Part shown: positions 34,855 through 45,664 of the stretch, in pieces
Position numbering within the stretch: the first letter of the stretch is position 1
Layout: the number at the start of each line of letters is the position of its first letter
NCBI RefSeq assembly: GCF_023101765.2
Contig: NC_064214.1
Span: 1,928,001 to 1,992,000, forward strand
From: Spodoptera frugiperda
Lineage: Eukaryota; Arthropoda; Insecta; Lepidoptera; Noctuidae
Reading direction: 5' to 3'
DNA length: 64,000 bases
The notes under the pieces: model-generated
Databases searched by the model: none
Seen by the model: the letters and a program-made list of their open reading frames with translations, nothing else
What the model was told of the DNA's origin: nothing
Program-made: the position numbers and the translations under genes

Positions 34855-36888
34855 ATGGAAGATTTGGAAAGCGCAGAAGACGTGGAAACTAATATGCTAT
34901 GTAAGTACCTAGAAAATTAATAATTACTCAGTTTATTTTGGTGTGGAAATGTTTACTTCAATGAAAGTTTTGTTACAGCGCTCTTTGGTTCTGATTACCA
35001 AGATTCAGGGTCAGAATATTGTCCGTCAGAAGCTGATCAGAATAGTGCTAGCTCTTTAACCAATTTGGAAGATGTTTTACAAGAGGGACTTCAAAGTTCA
35101 AGATTACAAGAAGACAGAATCACAGGGAAACCAAAGAAGAGAATAAGAAAAACTGAGAATTGGGCTAGGAATGTGAAGAAATCAAAACGTAATAAAGGAG
35201 AGGAATATTTCAACTACAAGGGGGTAACTGTACCAGCTAAGACACCTAAGGTAGGATTGTGCTCGTGTCCAAACAAATGTCACTTAAAAATAAATTGTGA
35301 CCAACAAACTAAGATATTCAAAGAATTCTATGCTTTGGCGAATTTCAACTTGCAAACATCTTATTTGTTTTCGCTTATCAAAGTAGTTTCAAAGTCTCGT
35401 ACGTACACCAGTAATGAAAACTCAAGAAGACAAATGACAAGGCATTACTACTTACGTGACTCTGAAGGACTAGAAGTTTTAGTATGCAAAAAGTTCTTTA
35501 AAGATACACTATGTGTTTCAGATGGTCGCATTAGTAGATTACTTAAAAATAAAAGTTCTGAGACAACTCCACCTCTGGATCGTCGAGGTCATTCGGTACC
35601 AGCAAATAAAACACCCATTGATAAGATTAATGAAATCAAAAGTTTCATCAACTCTATTCCTTCATATGAGTCCCATTATTCATTGCATACATCAATGAAC
35701 CGCAAATTTTTAGCACCAGATTTAAACATAAATATTTTATATGGACTTTATAAAGCCAAAATTTGCAACCCAACCTCCAAGTTCATTTTTAGTAAAGTTT
35801 TTAATGAAGAATTTAACTTGAGTTTTCATGCCCCTATTACTGACTCTTGTAAGCACTGTGATTCATTAGACATAAAAATAAAAGTTTGTGACAACAATAA
35901 TGATGAACTGAAATTAAAAAATGAAAAAAAGTTGCATCTACTCAAAGCAAGTTCAGCAAGAGAGGGTATAAAAAAGGATGTAGAAATGTATAAGAATGAT
36001 GAAAGTGTATGTATAATTTCATTTGATTTAATGAAGACTCTACCAACTCCAGTTATAAGTACAGGAATATGCTATTATAAACGTCAACTGTGGACATACT
36101 GTCTTGGTATACATAATATGAAAACAAATGATGTGTATATGTTTATGTGGGATGAAAGCATAGCTTCTCGTGGCCCCCAGGAAATAGGTTCTTGCATAAT
36201 GTATTTCCTTAAAAACATTGTAAAGTGTGAACATTTGATTATGTACTCAGATCAATGTGGCGGCCAGAACCGCAATATTAAAATGGCTGTTCTATGCCAA
36301 TACATTGTTTCCAATGCTGAGTTCACTACAATAAAAATTGACCACAAATTCTTGGTAAGTGGCCATTCGTATATGACTTGTGATCAAGATTTCGGTCTGG
36401 TAGAAAAACAGAAACGTTTTTTTAAAAACATCTATGTACCTCAAGATTGGAAACAAGTGATTTTGGCTGCCCGAAAAACAAGACCATTCAAAATCATTAA
36501 TATGACTAAAGATCTTTTTATTTCCACTCAGTCACTTGAAAGAAACATAACAAACAGAAAAGTTTCTGTCAGCAAAGGAAAAGTCGAATGGCTGAAAATT
36601 CAATGGCTTAAGTTTCACAAAATGCATCCATTCAAGTTTTTTTTTAAGTACTCTAATAACAATGATGTACTTTTTGATGAGGTTGATCTGAAGAAACGCA
36701 ATTCACATGTTATCCAGAACCTAGAAATTTTATATCCTGATGGTCATGTCATAAGTGATAAAAAAAAGAAAGATTTAATGGAGTTACTAAATTTTATACC
36801 ACCTGTAAATCATTGTTTTTACAATGAGTTAAAAACATCAAATACTGCAGTTGATATTATTTTCAATGATGAACCTATTGATGACTAA
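34855..36888 (+). CDS. Transposon-encoded DUF7869-like protein, candidate DDE transposase (join 34855-34900, 34979-36888)
   Basis: Two exons: 34855-34900, then GTAAGT...TGTTACAG, then 34979-36888. They are joined in phase 1 to give 651 residues with no internal stop. The N-terminus is acidic, followed by a basic patch (residues 65-88, GKPKKRIRK...KKSKRNK), a likely nuclear signal. A CxCx3Cx5C cluster lies at 110-122 and a CxxC pair at 306-309; both could bind metal. The central block has ISFDLMKTLP (Asp 365), IMYSDQCGGQNRN (Asp 440) and HSYMTCDQDFGLVEK (Glu 491), an order and spacing that suit an RNase H-fold DDE nuclease. SD-x-C-x-GQN-x-N is, from memory, a signature of DUF7869 proteins that are multicopy in insects and cnidarians. 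The C-terminus is lysine-rich. The inverted repeats around it make a transposase the simplest reading; a domesticated or unrelated function is not excluded. Confidence 0.85.
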
Positions 36889-36944
36889 TATAAATTCCAT
36901 GTAATACTCTGTTTAATTAAAAGTGTTAAGTAATGTTAATTTGA

Positions 36945-36950
36945 AATAAA
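36945..36950 (+). terminator. Polyadenylation signal of the transposon gene
   Basis: AATAAA 57 bases after the TAA stop at 36886-36888. It is on the sense strand of the DIP gene too and could cause premature polyadenylation of that transcript. Confidence 0.6.
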
Positions 36951-37227
36951 AATGTGATTTCAGTTACATTTGCGTTTTATTTTTGGCCTAACCTTCTGGA
37001 TTTAGGAGAAAATATACAGTTACTCTAAATGCATAAATGGCCTATGCCACAAAAAAAAATTTATTTGTGATTGTTTTTCAAAATAATCTACTTCATCACA
37101 AAGAATGTACCATAATACATAAATAATACACAACTGTAAACTAAATTCAAGTATAATAATTCTTATATATTCAATTTAAATTCATAAAACATTTCAAACC
37201 TCATTATCTCCATACTAACTATGTTAA

Positions 37228-37255
37228 GCTTAGGCCCCTTATGCGCTGACGGCCT
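37228..37255 (-). repeat. Right terminal inverted repeat
   Basis: GCTTAGGCCCCTTATGCGCT then GACGGCCT, the inverse of the left end. Nearby GGCCTA copies at 36985 (TTTTGGCCTAACC) and 37038 (AATGGCCTATGCC) mirror those on the left side. Confidence 0.8.
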
Positions 37256-37280
37256 GAGTTATACTTGGTAATCCTTTAAA

Positions 37281-37460
37281 TAAAGTCAAAGTCAAAATTA
37301 TTTATTTGAAATAGATCGGAAAGGCACTTTTGAATGTCAAAGCAAAAATTACAATATAAAGAAAACAAAATGTTTGTCTGTCGGTCAGTCCTCTAGTGAA
37401 GCTATTTGCTCGTTCGAAAGTATAGATCCTTATAGACGAGCAAGAATCTCCATAGGTTAC
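37281..37460 (+). repeat. Lepidopteran interspersed repeat C
   Basis: TAAAGTCAAAGTCAAAATTA, TTTATTTGAAATAGATC, GGCACTTTTGAATGTCAAAG, GTCAGTCCTCTAGTGAAGCT and GCTCGTTCGAAAGTATAGAT. The same family occurs at 41111, 50081 and 59241. It begins 26 bases after the transposon's right end. Non-coding retroelement-like repeat. Confidence 0.6.
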
Positions 37461-37534
37461 TCTTTTTCTAATAGTAATAGTTATAGAGAACGATAAAAAG
37501 GAATAGCTCTATATATATATTTATCAAATCGCCA

Positions 37535-37590
37535 ACCCGCATTGAGCAAGCGTGGTAGTACCTTGGCACGGTGATTATTCCTGGGTAAGC
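37535..37590 (+). repeat. LINE-type 3' motif fragment
   Basis: CCAACCCGCATTGAGCAAGC then GTGG...GGTGATTATTC. The CAACCCGCATTG-x-GCA-GCGTGG...GATTAT phrase is common near the 3' end of jockey-like moth LINEs, and also occurs at 62066. Only this fragment remains. Confidence 0.4.
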
Positions 37591-39234
37591 CGCTCGGTTA
37601 ACCATTTGGTAGGTACTACTTTTATTTCCTCTGTACATTTTATAAAACAAAGTAATACCTTGTTACGTAATCAAATTAGACACAAAGACTGACCTTTCCT
37701 CAAGGGCATAAATTAACATTGTTAGAAAAAAAAATCTCATTAATATTCATTTAAGCCCCGTCGGTTGCCCGAATTAAAAAAAAATGTCTGTCATCCTTTA
37801 AAAAAAAGTTTCAAGTTTAAATGTCAGGCCAAGCAAGCTAATGAAATTTCGAATATCGATTCCGAGCTAAGTCCCACCTTGTACCCTGAAACTTGTATTT
37901 TTTGGAAAACTGTTTACGCCGCGTTGGTTCCAGCGAGGTCTACATTCATTATGGGTCGTTGAAAGCCCTGCTACGTGATAGATGACCTGTTCAGCGCGAA
38001 TAATGGTCCATTCAAGCTACTTCAGAAACCATTTACCTTTGGTAGTCCACTATACCTAATTACAGAACGGATGGACATGATTGAGGGTGTTGATATGATT
38101 TGGGGCATCCAAAAGGGACCAGGAAGAGTATTATGGGAAATTATTACTACCTGAATCGATTTTGATATTGAAAATTCAATTTAGGGAACATTTTAGATCT
38201 TTGAACGAAATTAATGCGCTTCAATGAAGATTGTTCATTATGTTTTGAACTGCTGACGGACCTTTGAAGTTATTAAGGATGTTTTTTTGGTATTTTACCT
38301 TAAGTTGGTGGGGTGAGTTTGTTTCCTGGGTCATTCGGAATACGGTCTGGTATTTTTTAATTTGCTTAGAACTACGTTTCATAGTGCCTTGTGTAGTGAG
38401 GATAGATTTTTTGTTTTGTTACAATACCTATACTAATAACAGAAATAATAAAAAATAGGGTTATAATAAAAAAACCTCTATATTACTCTTTAGACCGCGA
38501 TATCATTTATAACATTTCAACAAATAAAGTTTCCAAAAGAAAGTTGCTTTAAACTTTGGAAAATTTCGATGTTCAAATTTCGTCCAATTTCTTAGTTATA
38601 GCAGGAAATCTGGACTTTTCACACTCGTAGTGGTCATACGTTAAAATATTCAAATCCTGGACATACCTGGCCTGAACCAAATATCCAAAATAACAATACA
38701 CCAGACGTCCTTGAAGTCAATAGATAAATAAAACAGTACAACAAAAGCTAGAAATATTGCTGACTCCACGTCTGCAGACTTAGGTTAGGCAACCAAAGAA
38801 AGACTAATTATACGCAGGCACGTTAATATTAATTACCTTACACCAACAACGAAGGTACTTACATGCTTACGTAGTTACCTCTTAATTAAAACGTCTTGTT
38901 AGGTTTCGTTGATTTAGGTAATAATTAGGTAAGAAGCCCAGGTTTGTTTCTATAGAATTGAGTATATAAAGGTTACCTAGTCTGATTGATCTTGTAGGTT
39001 GTAGGTTGTTGAGCAGGTTATTTTGGTGCTCGGGATTGCTATTGCTAGTGCTAGAATATTGTTGAATATTTCAATAGTTGTATTGATTATGGAATTTGAG
39101 TTATTATAAGCATCCAGAATTGGACTATAAACCTTCTCTGCTTAAGATGATTTATCATAATTTCCACACGATATGAAGGAATGTGCCGTAACAGGCGTTG
39201 CACCATAATCAGCATAGCAGGACTAATTAGAGGA

Positions 39235-39367
39235 CTCGGTGTCCTTTATCTGTGGTGAAGGTAGCCACCGGGGTGGTTTAAGTGAGGTAAAAATCCCGCA
39301 CTCCCTAGTCTTTCTCCCCAAAAAGCCAGGCGCATTTTGAAGGTATCCCCGGTTATCAAAAAAAAGT
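39235..39367 (+). repeat. Probable LINE 3' end of another family
   Basis: GTAGCCACCGGGGTGGTTTA, AGTGAGGTAAAAATCCCGCA, CTCCCTAGTCTTTC, then AGGTATCCCCGGTTATC and an A8 tail. It is organised like the R1-like 3' UTR (GGGGTGG...GTAA...CTCCCT) but diverged. No target duplication found. Confidence 0.45.
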
Positions 39368-41110
39368 GGATTGGAGATTACAACTTAAAAAGTTTTGATT
39401 TATCAGAGATCACTGCAGCTCGGTCTATCCAAAGTGTCCATTAATGAGCTCTTATACAAAATCACATAGTACATACATTATCAATAATCCGCCATACAAT
39501 ATTTATGTAAACCCTGAATGAAAGAGATGGAAATAAAAACATTATTTAGCTATAAAAATAATATTTATGGCCTCATCTTAATCATCTTTTTCTAAAGCTT
39601 AGTCACCTGTGGATTTACCTACGTCAAATGGTGGCAGAGGTTGAAAAATGAGGGCCAGTTTTTTGGACCTGCGAACCGAAGTTAAGATTTACGTTTTGTA
39701 GTTTTATGGCAGCAAATTGCTTTTTTATTGGGCTGAGACTTCATAAAATCGAGAAAATTGCTTTGACTAGATTTAAATTAAAAAATTATTGATGGAAAAT
39801 CGATATTTAAATAGTTGGTGCTTCAAAGTGATTGAATTTTTAAATTGGGTTAAAATATTATTTGGTATGAAAAGATTTAGTACTTTAATACGAAAATTTT
39901 AGTTTATCCGGCTAAACGTAATAATTAATATTTTAAAGCATAGAATATATTTTTCACTCCAAATTGTAAAATTCACAAACAGTTTCATTAATATCTCAGT
40001 AAGGTAATGGTGTTTACCAAGACACAAATCCAGAAAAACAACCATCTTGGCGCAAAAAATACGGTAAAAAAGTATTTTCGTGAGAGCTCATAATATGATT
40101 AATCTATACTTTCATTACTAACAACAGAGAGCTGAATGGAAGTGAAAAGTGTGGTGGCTGATTGATGACGTGTACGACGGCGAGAGCTATTGAGGTTGCC
40201 CATTCATTCCTGAGCTGTTAAATATTTCACCAATGTTTTCGAAAGTGTCTCCACCTAGATAACAAATGATGTGCTAACACATTCTACACGCGAACTGTCA
40301 CAACATTTCTATTTGATTGACGAACATTTGAACCAACTTATGTTGGAAATTAAAAGAACAAAATAAATCCCTTTTTAATTGCGTTACCAGAAACGTTTAA
40401 ATAATTTATCCTGTTGTGTCAAAACGATCAAATCAGTGTACAAAGCTTTACGATTCCTCGTAAACCTTTATACACACGAGCCAATGCTACCGTACTTTTA
40501 GGCCCCGAAGTCATTAACATCTCCCAACAAAAATCCCTAAGTACAAAAGTCGGAAAGACCAAAGCCATCCACCGATAAACCAAATTAACCAATCCTGTCC
40601 TACGGCGATACGTTGAAAATCGCAGGTAGCTGTACCCTTATAAATTTAATAAAACCCTTTAATTCAAGTAGGTTAGCGAATAATAGCAAGGGTTTAGTGC
40701 GAGTCCACAATTTAACACGCTCCGATGGTGGAATTGAGTCGTAAAAATAGTGAGAAACGGACAGCAATCAGAGGTGAGATTAGATGGTGCTTCAGAAACA
40801 TCGGCCCAGATATTTTCGGCGCCTCCAGCGATTCAAAGCGCTGCTAACGATGCAAAGGGATATTGGAGAGCCCGTAGTGTGTGGATTTCTAATTTTATTT
40901 CAAAGCTAAAAGTTTATTTTCGGACACAGAAATATTTGCTGATAAATTCTTTTGTAGAATAAAACTAGATTTATTTCTGAATTGGATAACTTGGATATGA
41001 TGACGAATGAAATTGGCCCTCCGAGCTTCTATAGCCAATTTGAAAACCGCGGCGATTGGAAGGATATCATTGAAACCATTACCAGAAATAGTAATTTCAC
41101 AATGTTACAT

Positions 41111-41235
41111 AGTCAAAGTATTTATTGTAATCCTTAATTAGGCACTTTTGAAATGTCACACTGAATTGTCCGTCAGTCTGTCCGTCAGTGAAGCTGGGTG
41201 CTCGTTCCAAAGTGTAGTTTCGAATGGAACGTTAC
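41111..41235 (+). repeat. Lepidopteran interspersed repeat C, fragment
   Basis: AGTCAAAGTATTTATTG, GGCACTTTTGAAATGTCACA, GTCCGTCAGTGAAGCTGGGT and GCTCGTTCCAAAGTGTAG. Confidence 0.6.
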
Positions 41236-41361
41236 AACATTCTAATTATTGTATACAGAATATTATGCTATCAGTTATCTAATTAGTTTTATTATTGTTA
41301 AAAAAGTATCAATATCATATACCTGTTATAAAATAAAACGTCCATAATATTATATCATATA

Positions 41362-41568
41362 CTAGCAAACCCGGCGAACTTCGTTTCGCCACCAATGATT
41401 TTCCCTGTTTTCCTGCTATTCTCTTTATTTTTTCTTGAATTTTGTTTCCTGCTATAAACCTCACGGAGACCTTCCAAACGAATGCAAATCCGTGGAAATC
41501 AAATGGAGAATGCAAATTCTGGAGTATAGCGTCAGGAAGGAAAACACGACTTATTTTAATATTATAGA
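41362..41568 (-). mobile_element. Short Helitron, intact ends
   Basis: Reverse-complemented it reads TCTATAATATTAAAATAAG at the 5' end and GGCGAAACGAAGTTCGCC (perfect 6-bp-stem hairpin, 41373-41390) then GGGTTTGCTAG with T following. These are the TC...hairpin...CTAG|T hallmarks. At 207 bp with no coding capacity it is non-autonomous. The expected host A before its TC is replaced by CTAG of the next Helitron, which inserted exactly at this boundary. Same family as 30796-30990. Confidence 0.85.
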
Positions 41569-42985
41569 CTAGCTTTTGCCCGCGACTTCGTTCGCGTGGA
41601 ATAGTGACTTCCGGCAAATTTTTGGTTTTAACCACATAGTTCCCGATCTCGCGGGATCTCTTCAAAAATGAGATGTGGAAGATATTCCAGGGAACTCTTC
41701 AAAAATCAACATAATGAGCTCTGCGTTTGAATTTAATAGATGTATACTCACTTAGGGCATTGAAAAAATAGTTTAAAAACGGACTTAAACTAACTTAAAA
41801 CTAAAGAAAGCTACGAATTACGAATTTATAACAATTAAAAAAGAAACTATATTACAACCTATCCTCTATGCTATAATAACCAAGCTTAAACTAAATAATT
41901 TAAAAGAAACGACTTAAATCTAATCTAATTAAAAAAAAATTAGACTTACAATTTTATTAAAAAAACTAACTACAGTAACTACTAATAATCGATATCAAAC
42001 TAAACCTACGTTAAATAGTTTAACCAAAAAACCAGGAAAACCCAACAAATAAACTTATTAATTGACAAATACAACGAAACCAATTTAGAATATACGAAAC
42101 AGCAGGACCATTACAGACAAATAATCATACGACTGATAATACACTTTTTCTACGATAGTACCGAAGCGCTCGGCCGATACCCAACCAAATGAATGTAACG
42201 AAACCATAGCGCGATCTATTTCGATCCCAACGCCATCTATCGAGGATAAAGACAACTTGGATTATTTATTTATACTCCGTTCGGGCATTTTCTTTGTACT
42301 AAAAGTTTAATTATATTGATATTATTTTTTTCATACCTTTTTACTATTTATTTACTTTTTTTCGATGAATTAAAACAATAACATGAACCGAAGTCGTGTA
42401 ACGATCGACATAGAATTATCTATACTCCGTTAGAGCATTTTCTTTTTACTAAATGTTTTATTATATTGATATTATTTTTTTCATACCTTTTTACTATTTA
42501 TTTACTTTTTTTCGATAAATTAAAACAATAACATGAACCGAAGTCGTGTAACGATCGACATAGAATTATTTATAAATAATTTATTTCTTATTTTTATTTT
42601 TTGATTTTTGAAATAAAAATATATCTAGTTCTAAACTATATCTGTACCAAATTTCAACCAAATCCGTCAAATAGTTGCGGAGATTAATAGTATAAGCATA
42701 GAATGTTCGACGTGATTCTTTAATTTGACATAACTTTTTTATTTATGAACCGATTGACATGAAACAAACACTAAATGTAAATTTAAGCATCCCACAATAT
42801 ATTCGTGAAAACCGCATCCAACTCGGATCAGCCGTTTCTGAGATTAGCGCGCACAGACGAACAGACAAACAGACAAACAGACAAACAGACAAACAGACAA
42901 ACAGACAAAAAAAAGTTAATTACATTTTTGGGTTCGACATCGACATAACAATAACCCCTGCTATTTTTTTTATTTTTATTTTCAA
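41569..42985 (-). mobile_element. Helitron tandem dimer, unit 2 (3'-terminal)
   Basis: 1,417 bp on the - strand, ending in hairpin CGCGAACGAAGTCGCG then GGCAAAAGCTAG at 41569. It starts TTGAAAATAAAAATAAAA directly after the CTAG of unit 1 and lacks the first bases of a Helitron 5' end. Inside are a run of (ACAGACAA)n units at 42857-42907 and a 150-bp tandem duplication (42271-42570, TATACTCCGTT-x-GGGCATTTTC or AGAGCATTTTC). No Rep/helicase frame. Confidence 0.85.
42271..42570 (-). repeat. 150-bp tandem duplication inside the Helitron unit
   Basis: Two copies (42271-42420, 42421-42570) begin TATACTCCGTT and end near GTAACGATCGACATAGAATT. They differ at a handful of positions (TTCGGGC / TTAGAGC, TTTGTAC / TTTTTAC). 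The same pair recurs in unit 1 at 43689-43986, so the duplication predates the dimer. Confidence 0.8.
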
Positions 42986-44464
42986 CTAGCTTTTGCCCGC
43001 GACTTCGTTCGCGTGGAATAGTGACTTCCGGCAAATTTTTGGTTTTAACCACATAGTTCCCGATCTCGCGGGATCTCTTCAAAAATGAGATGTGGAAGAT
43101 ATTCCAGGGAACTCTTCAAAAATCAACATAATGAGCTCTGCGTTTGAATTTAATAGATGTATACTCACTTAGGGCATTGAAAAAATAGTTTAAAAACGGA
43201 CTTAAACTAACTTAAAACTAAAGAAAGCTACGAATTACGAATTTATAACAATTAAAAAAGAAACTATATTACAACCTATCCTCTATGCTATAATAACCAA
43301 GCTTAAACTAAATAATTTAAAAGAAACGACTTAAATCTAATCTAATTAAAAAAAAAATTAGACTTACAATTTTATTAAAAAAACTAACTACAGTAACTAC
43401 TAATAATCGATATCAAACTAAACCTACGTTAAATAGTTTAACCAAAAAACCAGGAAAACCCAACAAATAAACTTATTAATTGACAAATACAACGAAACCA
43501 ATTTAGAATATACGAAACAGCAGGACCATTACAGACAAATAATCATACGACTGATAATACACTTTTTCTACGATAGTACCGAAGCGCTCGGCCGATACCC
43601 AACCAAATGAATGTAACGAAACCATAGCGCGATCTATTTCGATCCCAACGCCATCTATCGAGGATAAAGACAACTTGGATTATTTATTTATACTCCGTTC
43701 GGGCATTTTCTTTGTACTAAAAGTTTAATTATATTGATATTATTTTTTTCATACCTTTTTACTATTTATTTACTTTTTTCGATGAATTAAAACAATAACA
43801 TGAACCGAAGTCGTGTAACGATCGACATAGAATTATCTATACTCCGTTAGAGCATTTTCTTTTTACTAAATGTTTTATTATATTGATATTATTTTTTTCA
43901 TACCTTTTTACTATTTATTTACTTTTTTTCGATAAATTAAAACAATAACATGAACCGAAGTCGTGTAACGATCGACATAGAATTATTTATAAATAATTTA
44001 TTTCTTATTTTTATTTTTTGATTTTTAAACTATATCTGTACCAAATTTCAACCAAATCCGTCAAATAGTTGCGGAGATTAATAGTATAAGCATAGAATGT
44101 TCGACGTGATTCTTTAATTTGACATAACTTTTTTATTTATGAACCGATTGACATGAAACAAACACTAAATGTAAATTTAAGCATCCCACAATATATTCGT
44201 GAAAACCGCATCCAACTCGGATCAGCCGTTTCTGAGATTAGCGCGCACAGACGAACAGACAAACAGACAAACAGACAAACAGACAAACAGACAAACAGAC
44301 AAAAAAAAAGTTAATTACATTTTTGGGTTCGACATCGACATAACAATAACCCCTGCTATTTTTTTTATTTTTATTTTCAATGTACAGACAGCACTTTTCT
44401 ACGATTTTATTATATGTATAGATGTACAGACAGCACTTTTCTACGATTTTATTATATGTATAGA
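42986..44464 (-). mobile_element. Helitron tandem dimer, unit 1 with 5' terminus
   Basis: On the - strand it starts A|TCTATACATATAATAAAA (5' end at 44464; the host A is the T at 44465). It carries two perfect 42-bp copies of the start (44381-44422, 44423-44464), then runs through the same 1.4-kb body as unit 2 to CTAG at 42986. It differs from unit 2 mainly by lacking about 22 bp (the AAATAAAAATATATCTAGTT block of 42612-42633) and by single-base homopolymer changes. Near-identity implies a recent origin. Confidence 0.85.
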
Positions 44465-45090
44465 TTATAAATAGATTAGTAACTAAATATAGTATATAAT
44501 TCCCAGTGACAGCGATGCGGACGAGTACTTCGACGTCTAACCACGCCTAACGCCTTTATTTTAGTTTTAAGTTAGTTTTCATTCCTTTTTTTTGGCATTT
44601 TTAAGTTGTAAATAATGTGTTAGTTAATGTATTGATTTTTTTCTGTTTGAACTAAATATCATACAATCATACTTGTGACCATTCGCAGAAATCATAAAAA
44701 TATCATTAGTTCATTATTGCATCACAAGTAAGACCTATAAAACAAACAATCAGTATATTACACAAATATAGATATATATCTATATGTCTGAATTCTATAA
44801 TTTCTTTGAATTGTTTGCGAGAAAGTTGACTTTATTGTTTTGACTGTCTAAACGAATTACTTCCGCCGTGCCCTGTGACCTATTAATGTCGTGGGCGACA
44901 TTGCCATCTGGTTTATTTTCAATCAGATAAATAAATATCTTATTTACGGTTATTTTATTCGTATTCGGTTATTCGTCTTATAAGATTTCAATAAGGGTAT
45001 TAGAATTCATTTTTGTTGTAGAAGTTTTTGAAGCTTTTGAATTGAATTTATAATTGCGTTTTTTTTTTCGTCTGTACGTATTTTGACGTC

Positions 45091-45380
45091 ATAACGTGAC
45101 GCCTTTTATCTCCGAAGGGGTAGGCAGAGGTGCACATTACGGCACTTAATACCGTTATTCAATGTAGGTACACTCGCTTTACTCCATTTGTGTTATAAGT
45201 CCCATGTAATATGAGGTGAGTTTATACTGAGCAGAATTCCAGACTCCGTGCTAGCACTTTTTCACTAAGAAATTTTCAAAAAACCGAAAAATGTCCAGTA
45301 ATACTACCCCACCTGGGAATCGAATCCGAGACCCCTTCGTCCGGCAGTCGCACTTGCGACCACTCGACCAACGAGGCAGT
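45091..45380 (-). mobile_element. tRNA-derived SINE, near full length
   Basis: Reverse-complemented, the head is GACTGCCTCGTTGGTCGAGT then GGTCGCAAGTGCGACTGCC, with an A box TGGTCGAGTGG (45360-45370) and a B box GGATTCGATTCC (45316-45327). This is the internal RNA polymerase III promoter layout of a tRNA. The body includes CTCCGTGCTAG-type and CATATTACATGGGACTTAT stretches. The tail is CCTTCGGAGATAAAAGGCGT. Other fragments are at 17339, 48431, 49196, 51472 and 59823. Confidence 0.75.
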
Positions 45381-45664
45381 CAATTAGGTATTTTATGCGT
45401 ATTATAATTTCGTGTATTTTAGTATTTGTAAGACGTTTTCGTGTATTTTGGTATTAGTTTCAATCCATAGGTCAGATTATGACTAGATTTCTCGGTATAC
45501 AATTCAAAGCAAAATCACTTTCGAAAATTGGAGTTTGAAACAATAGCCAGTCTTTGGTCGTAGGCTTGACAATAGCATTCCTATCTGATAGACGGAATCT
45601 GATACGTACGTACTCCAAATATATTATTCGTGTACCTACTCATTCACGGAAAAACAGGCGTGAA

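Larger units (their letters stand above)
34479..37255 (+). mobile_element. Complete TIR DNA transposon with intact DUF7869-like gene
   Basis: A 2,777-bp unit with inverted ends. The left end is AGGCCGTCAGCTCAAAAGTG then GCCTAAC; the right end, reverse-complemented, is AGGCCGTCAGCGCATAAGGG then GCCTAAG. That is about 22 matches in 26, with the outer 11 identical. Between them lies a single intact two-exon gene (34855-36888) with its own polyadenylation signal. GGCCTAA motifs recur inside both ends, which is typical of transposase-binding subterminal repeats. No clean target duplication is visible; AGTAA / AGTTA (one mismatch, if the right end is one base further out) is the best I find. The superfamily is unassigned. 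It lies within DIP intron 1, same sense. Confidence 0.82.

Noticed and set aside
42857..42907. CRISPR-like or microsatellite array of ACAGACAA units
   Set aside because: Part of the Helitron body, repeated identically at 44249-44301; no spacers.
42828..43082. 84-codon frame with cysteine/valine repeats
   Set aside because: Translation of the ACAGACAA run and the dimer junction inside Helitron DNA; not a gene.
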